DNA from: Smittia aterrima | Lineage: Eukaryota > Arthropoda > Insecta > Diptera > Chironomidae | DNA: 64,000 nt | Direction: 5' to 3' | Assembly: GCA_033063855.1 (NCBI GenBank) | Contig: CP093831.1 | Span: 14,136,001-14,200,000 of the forward strand | Shown here: piece after piece, positions 59,081-64,000 of the stretch | How positions within the stretch are numbered: position 1 is the stretch's first letter | Layout of the letters: every line of letters starts with the position of its first letter | The notes under the pieces: generated by a model | The model's database searches: none | What the model was told of the DNA's origin: nothing | Seen by the model: only the letters and a program-made list of their open reading frames with translations | Translations under genes and position numbers: made by a program

Positions 59081-59446
59081 GCTCATTTTTTCCGTTAGTC
59101 ATTTTCATTCAATTACATCATTCTTATGACATCAAAGTACTTTAACCTTCTTCAAAGGTTCAATTTAGATTTATCACAAGAAATTCGCTGGATTTTCTTT
59201 TAATTTTCGCCAAAATCTTGGATTTTTATAATTTTCCATGTGCCTAACCTAACTTCAAATTTTCTTAAATGTCGAGGCTTCTATGTCAAAAGCACATGGT
59301 TGTTAAAATTACCTTAAGGTTGTTAAAACAAGAAGATATTTTTAACTCTCAATGCTTCAAGAAAAATATTTTTTTCTAACGATTTTTTCTGAAGAAATCG
59401 ATAAAACGTTTTTCTAGAACATTTCGATAGTATTAGTAACTCGATC

Positions 59447-59459
59447 GAATGTTCGCGAA
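59447..59459 (+). promoter_or_regulatory. Second heat-shock element in Hsc70-4 intron 1
   Basis: GAATGTTCGCGAA is another exact GAAnnTTCnnGAA triplet, about 570 bp downstream of the predicted start. TTCTAGAA at 59412-59419 lies close upstream and adds a partial site. Confidence 0.65.
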
Positions 59460-59647
59460 TCACTAGGCGGTAGCGATAATTCAAGGCTTCATGCATTACA
59501 TTGACCTCAGTATTCATCATTCCATACAATTCTTTAAAAGGAAATATTTCGAGATTTTTCTGTAAAAAGTACAAAATCGACCGCAGTTGCTAACCGCATT
59601 TAACCATGTGTGACTAATTTCAATTTTTCTTTGTCGCATTTTTGCAG

Positions 59648-59728
59648 ATGGCAGCAGCAAAAGCCCCAGCCGTCGGTATCGATTTGGGTACCACATACTC
59701 GTGCGTCGGAGTCTTCCAGCATGGAAAG

Positions 59729-59760
<32 letters not shown>

Positions 59761-61662
59761 AACGACTCCATCATATGTCGCTTTCACAGACACTGAACGT
59801 TTGATCGGTGACGCCGCTAAGAACCAAGTAGCAATGAACCCAACTAACACCATTTTCGGTAAGTTTAATCATTTTTAATGCCATTAGACACGAATATTTA
59901 TTTCAATTGTCATTTTTCTTTAGATGCTAAGCGTTTGATCGGCCGTAAATTCGAAGACGCCACTGTCCAATCTGACATGAAGCACTGGCCATTCGAAGTT
60001 ATCTCAGTTGAAGGCAAGCCTAAGATTCAAGTCCTTTATAAGGACGAGAAGAAGAACTTCTTCCCCGAAGAAGTTAGCTCCATGGTTCTCACCAAGATGA
60101 AGGAGACCGCTGAAGCTTACTTGGGCAAGACTGTCACCAACGCTGTCATCACTGTGCCAGCCTACTTCAACGACTCTCAACGTCAGGCTACTAAGGATTC
60201 AGGAACCATCGCTGGTTTGAACGTTCTTCGTATCATCAACGAGCCAACCGCCGCTGCTATTGCTTACGGTTTGGACAAGAAGGCCGCTGGTGAACGTAAT
60301 GTTCTTATCTTCGATTTGGGAGGTGGAACTTTCGACGTCTCAATCTTGTCGATCGATGACGGTATTTTCGAAGTCAAGTCAACTGCCGGTGACACTCACT
60401 TGGGAGGAGAAGATTTCGACAATCGTCTCGTCAACCACTTCGCTCAAGAATTCAAGCGCAAGCACAAGAAGGATTTGACCACCAACAAGCGTGCTCTCCG
60501 TCGTTTGAGAACCGCTTGTGAGCGTGCAAAGAGAACCCTTTCATCTTCGACTCAAGCTAGCATTGAGATCGACTCTTTGTTCGAAGGAACTGACTACTAT
60601 ACAAGCATCACTCGCGCTCGTTTCGAGGAATTGAACGCTGACTTGTTCCGCTCCACAATGGAACCAGTCGAAAAGGCCATCCGTGATGCCAAGATGGACA
60701 AGGGTGCCATTCATGACATCGTTTTGGTCGGAGGATCAACTCGTATCCCTAAGGTCCAGAAGTTGTTGCAAGACTTCTTCAACGGCAAAGAGTTGAACAA
60801 GAGCATCAACCCTGATGAAGCCGTCGCTTATGGAGCCGCCGTTCAAGCCGCTATCTTGCACGGAGACAAATCCGAAGAGGTTCAAGATCTTTTGTTGTTG
60901 GACGTCACCCCATTGTCTTTGGGTATTGAAACCGCTGGAGGTGTCATGAGCGTTTTGATCAAGCGTAACACTACCATCCCAACCAAGCAAACTCAAACTT
61001 TCACCACTTACTCTGACAACCAACCAGGAGTATTGATCCAGGTCTTTGAAGGAGAACGTGCCATGACCAAGGACAACAACTTGCTCGGAAAGTTCGAATT
61101 GGCTGGAATTCCTCCAGCACCTCGTGGGGTTCCACAAATCGAAGTTACTTTCGATATCGATGCCAACGGTATCTTGAACGTCACTGCATTGGAAAAATCT
61201 ACCAACAAAGAAAACAAGATCACAATCACCAACGACAAGGGACGTTTGAGCAAAGAAGACATCGAACGCATGGTCAACGAAGCTGAAAAGTATCGTTCAG
61301 AAGATGAAAAGCAAAAGGACACCATCTCCGCCAAGAATGCTTTGGAATCTTACTGCTTCAACATGAAGGCAACCATGGAAGATGACAAGCTCAAGGACAA
61401 GATCTCCGAGACTGAGAAGAAGACCATCTTGGACAAATGCAACGACACCATCAAGTGGCTCGACGGAAACCAATTGGCTGAAAAGGAAGAATATGAACAT
61501 CGTCAAAAGGAATTGGAAGGTGTCTGCAGTCCAATCATCACCAAATTGTATCAAGGAGCAGGAGGACCCCCAGGAGGCATGCCAGGATTCCCTGGAGCAG
61601 GAGCTGGTGCTCCACCACCCGGCGCCGGAGGCTCAGGCCCAACCATCGAAGAAGTCGACTAA
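59648..61662 (+). CDS. Hsc70-4: Heat shock cognate 70 (cytosolic Hsp70 chaperone)
   Basis: This is the main cytosolic Hsp70, an ATP-dependent chaperone for folding, clathrin uncoating and protein import. Coding exons 59648..59858 and 59924..61662 give 649 residues; a 5' UTR exon ends at 58991, followed by a 656-base intron. All three Hsp70 signatures are present: IDLGTTYS near residue 10, IFDLGGGTFDVS, and VLVGGSTRIPKVQ. The substrate domain includes LLLDVTPLSLGIETAGG and the C-terminus ends GGSGPTIEEVD, the cytosolic EEVD tail that binds TPR co-chaperones. The intron position in the N-terminal ATPase domain and the GGMPGFPG repeats favour Hsc70-4 over intronless inducible Hsp70 genes. Codon use is strongly biased toward C-ending codons, as expected for very high expression. 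Heat-shock elements sit in its first intron. Confidence 0.96.
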
Positions 61663-61891
61663 GAAGTTTTCTTTCGACATGCCAAACATTGCAACACAAA
61701 TTAAATCCAATTTTTTTCATTCTTCATTAAATTCAAAGTTCCTCAGTATTTTCCTCTGCTTTGTTCAAATCAAAAAAATCTTAACTTCATTCCGCTTACG
61801 AACAACATGAAATATGTAATGAAAGACCGGCCCGAAAATAAAACATGAATTGATCTGAGTTGCTAAAATATTAAAACTTTGTCTTTATTAA

Positions 61892-62997
61892 TTATTTCTC
61901 TTCATGGAGCGTTGGCTCAATTTGATGAAGCATTTCAGGATGACTTTCAATAACTTTGTGGCAATGCGTCATGTTATTGATAATATTTTCTAGATTCCAA
62001 TGACGTCGAAGGAGCGTGTCGTCCAGTGTAAAATGCGATTGTCTGATGCAACGGATCTGTGTACAATGAGCAAGAGTTTTCAGATGCAATCCAATCTCAT
62101 GTATTAAAATTCCGAGATAATCTTCTGACTCATTGACTGCGTGAATTTCTAAAACGATTTCAAAATTAATTTCTGAGTAATTTAAATAAACGCTGTATCA
62201 TTTTACCGATTGTGAAATAGGGTTTCTTGAAGTCAATGCAACGCATGCTGTAGATGAGTGGAATACTCGATTCGGCTGGACGAAGAGGGCCTTGAACTGC
62301 CAGATCAAATGCTGCTTGAGATTGAATATCGACACCACACATCTCAAACATCTTCTTCTGGTGTGAAGCTTGAAGTGACGCGAGTAGTGAATTTAATTTA
62401 TGAACGAACACGTGATCATAAGAAGCTTTAAGCGTAACAGCAGAGTCACTGAAGTGCGTTTCAGTCGAACGACCAAATCTTCCTGTAACATGAAATACTC
62501 TGATGGCTCGATTTTCTCTGAGTTTGAAAGCTGTACTGCATCCTTTGTTGATACCTAAAACTAATTAAAGACTTTAAAAGAGATTCAGAGATCATAGAAC
62601 TTTACATACCCATAACTCCGCTTGAAAATCTCCCTAAACCTCTGCTACAAGAGCTCCTGAAGTCTTCGTTCTGATATCTCTTTCCAACCACTAAAACATG
62701 ATCTGCCAAGTTCGTCTCCTGTTTCACTATGTATGACTGATCATCAGCATTACATTCAATCTTGACAATAGCGTTTGGTGGCCTCACTTCAAGCTGATTC
62801 AGATCTAGAATATTTGAAATCTTTTGTAAACAAACCAAATTTTGTATAATTGACTCACCTCGGCAAAGATTCGATATGATTGCTGATTGCACCTTCTTCA
62901 CGGACACTCCAGCTGGCTTGTAAATGTTTATAACTCCGTTCAAGTGTCTCCATAGCTTTGGAGCTTCTTTAATAATAAGATTTGAGGAAGTCAACAT
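61892..62997 (-). CDS. TRUB2: TruB-family pseudouridine synthase 2, mitochondrial
   Basis: TRUB2 makes pseudouridine in mitochondrial mRNAs and supports mitochondrial translation. Exons 62859..62997, 62610..62804, 62207..62554 and 61892..62148 give 312 residues. The N-terminal TruB fold has LNGVINIYKPAGVSVKKVQS, then RPPNAIVKIECN and GLGRFSSGVMGINKGCST. The rest matches TRUB2 closely: HVTGRFGRSTETHFSDS, SYDHVFVHKL, LQASHQKKMFEMCGVDIQSQ, PLIYSMRCIDF and LIHEIGLHLKT. The C-terminus contains CTQIRCIRQSHFTLDDTLLR. The usual TLDP catalytic loop of bacterial TruB is replaced by the divergent TRUB2 form, so the catalytic Asp is not obvious by eye. The stop is immediately followed by a minus-strand AATAAA. 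Confidence 0.9.
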
Positions 62998-63850
62998 TTT
63001 GTTTTTGCGGTTAAGCACGCAGTGGCGTCGAAGGGGAAAGTGAACCGGATAATAACAAAGTAATAAAAATATTTTAACGTTGTCATGATTTTTGATAGCG
63101 ATGAGATTTCCATGAAAACAACGATAAATTCTCAGAATTTCTATAATAATTCTTAGAATTATTAGTAAGTCTCGTCTCAAAGATTTTTCTCGAACAAATT
63201 TGTGAATGACGCCAAGGAAACTTCCTTGAAAACAGAATTCTAAATCGATTCTTCGAATTCCAATGCGTGTTCGTCATTCTGTAAATCCACACAAAGAAAA
63301 AATCTTCTGCCGAGAAGAAGAAGTAGAATTTTGATCCGAAGGTCGCCAACTCATGTGAACAAGTCATTTTAAATTTAAGTATAAATTTTTATTTCAAAAA
63401 AGTTTTAAAAAGTTGGTACAAATTGAATGTTGGAGCAATAGTTTGTAATACTCGTCGATAAATTATGCGTCGAATAAAAAGCTATCTAACTTTAAAGTCC
63501 TAAATTCATGAAAATTGGAATTCAAAATGTTTTTTATCTCTCAAATGGAATGTTATGCTTAAATTAAGCAAAGAAAAGCACTTTATAAGAAAAAGAGTAT
63601 GGGAATGAAACAGTTAACAGGAAGGAAAGTTTGTGGAAAGTGTGATATTTCAAATATCGCGTTTGCAGATCTTTCGAGGCACCAGCTATTTGTATTATTG
63701 TTGTGATGCAATTGTATCATCATCTGTTTAAATAAATAGAATTTTCCTTCTCAGGAAAAACTAGCATCTCAAGGTAGAATGTTTGTTAGTTGAAGGTTGA
63801 TTGTTCGTGTGTAGTTTCGCTGTGTGCTGAGGTTGCTTTGATTTGCTTAT
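62998..63850. other. Spacer / 3' UTR, no gene seen
   Basis: These 850 bp lie upstream of TRUB2 and downstream of the last exon of the gene at the right edge. Frames here are short and unsupported. Much of it is probably the long 3' UTR of the minus-strand gene. Confidence 0.4.
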
Positions 63851-63963
63851 TTAGCAGCAAATACATCTGATGAGGCAGCAAATAATGCTGATGGCTAGCA
63901 AGAAAAGTGCTACCAAAACACAAATTCCAAGTGGGCTTTGGAAGAATTCAATGAGCGTACATT
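63851..63963 (-). CDS. Last exon of a cysteine-tailed membrane protein, cut by the window edge
   Basis: A TTTTCAACAG acceptor at 63964-63973 (minus strand) opens a frame of 36 complete codons before the stop. It reads CTLIEFFQSPLGICVLVALF and continues LLAISIICCLIRCICC. This is one transmembrane helix ending in a cysteine cluster at the very C-terminus, typical of palmitoylated short tails. The exon begins with two bases of a split codon, so the gene continues off the right edge. I do not recognise the family. Confidence 0.55.
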
Positions 63964-64000
63964 CTGTTGAAAAGAAAATCATGAAATATCTTTATCAACT

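Noticed and set aside
1..64000. CRISPR arrays, bacterial operons, integrated virus or contamination
   Set aside because: No regularly spaced repeats, no Shine-Dalgarno-led gene runs and no viral hallmark proteins; spliceosomal introns occur throughout.

Overview
The window is nuclear DNA of a dipteran insect, most likely a nematoceran midge or mosquito relative with a compact genome. The evidence is direct: AT-rich spacers, GT-AG introns mostly 50-70 bases long, insect gene families (epsilon-like GST, ZAD and THAP zinc fingers, DUF1091, AA15 polysaccharide monooxygenase), and unmistakable orthologues of Drosophila genes (nautilus, rumi, Hel89B, Hsc70-4). The species is an inference; a chironomid would fit. 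I rebuilt 27 complete protein-coding genes by joining exons at GT-AG sites with phases that sum to whole codons, plus one exon of a gene cut by the right edge, one 5S rRNA gene, two tRNA-Lys genes and one tRNA-derived SINE.

Layout. 0-7.5 kb: nautilus/MyoD (minus strand, with a 2.7 kb intron), then 3.6 kb of empty upstream DNA. 7.5-16 kb: a dense block of mip120/LIN54, Pwp1, rumi, transketolase and Syntaxin 18. 16.8-25.5 kb: trehalase, a 5S rRNA gene, an epsilon-like GST, a secreted LRR protein, a TCF20/RAI1-like extended-PHD protein, two identical tRNA-Lys(CTT) genes and a secreted DUF1091 protein. 25.5-43.5 kb: Rab3GAP2, a THAP-ZAD-C2H2 factor, Hel89B (BTAF1/Mot1), PCNP, a DMAC1-like protein, an FGGY kinase, a UPF0488 protein and Pop5. 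43.6-54.8 kb: an ANKRD6/Diego-like ankyrin protein, uroporphyrinogen-III synthase, a 3.8 kb spacer holding a diverged repeat pair, a membrane-anchored AA15 LPMO, an unrecognised 113-residue protein and Serinc. 55-64 kb: mitochondrial GluRS, mRpS30, Hsc70-4, TRUB2 and a partial cysteine-tailed membrane protein.

Organisation. Genes sit head to head over short gaps (rumi/Tkt 166 bp, Rab3GAP2/THAP 133 bp, UPF0488/Pop5 78 bp, and mRpS30 93 bp from the Hsc70-4 TATA box) and tail to tail with overlapping poly(A) signals. Three neighbours near the right end act in mitochondrial translation or RNA modification (EARS2, mRpS30, TRUB2); this is probably chance clustering. Trehalase and transketolase are sugar-metabolism genes but are not otherwise linked.

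I see no CRISPR array, operon, intact transposon or evidence of recent transfer, and no wholly novel multi-gene system. The points most worth checking are two perfect heat-shock elements in the first intron of the 'constitutive' Hsc70-4 gene, a diverged but compensated 5S rRNA gene, a trehalase with an added hydrophobic repeat tail, a membrane-tethered LPMO, a THAP-ZAD-zinc-finger fusion, and the repeat pair in the 47-50 kb spacer.
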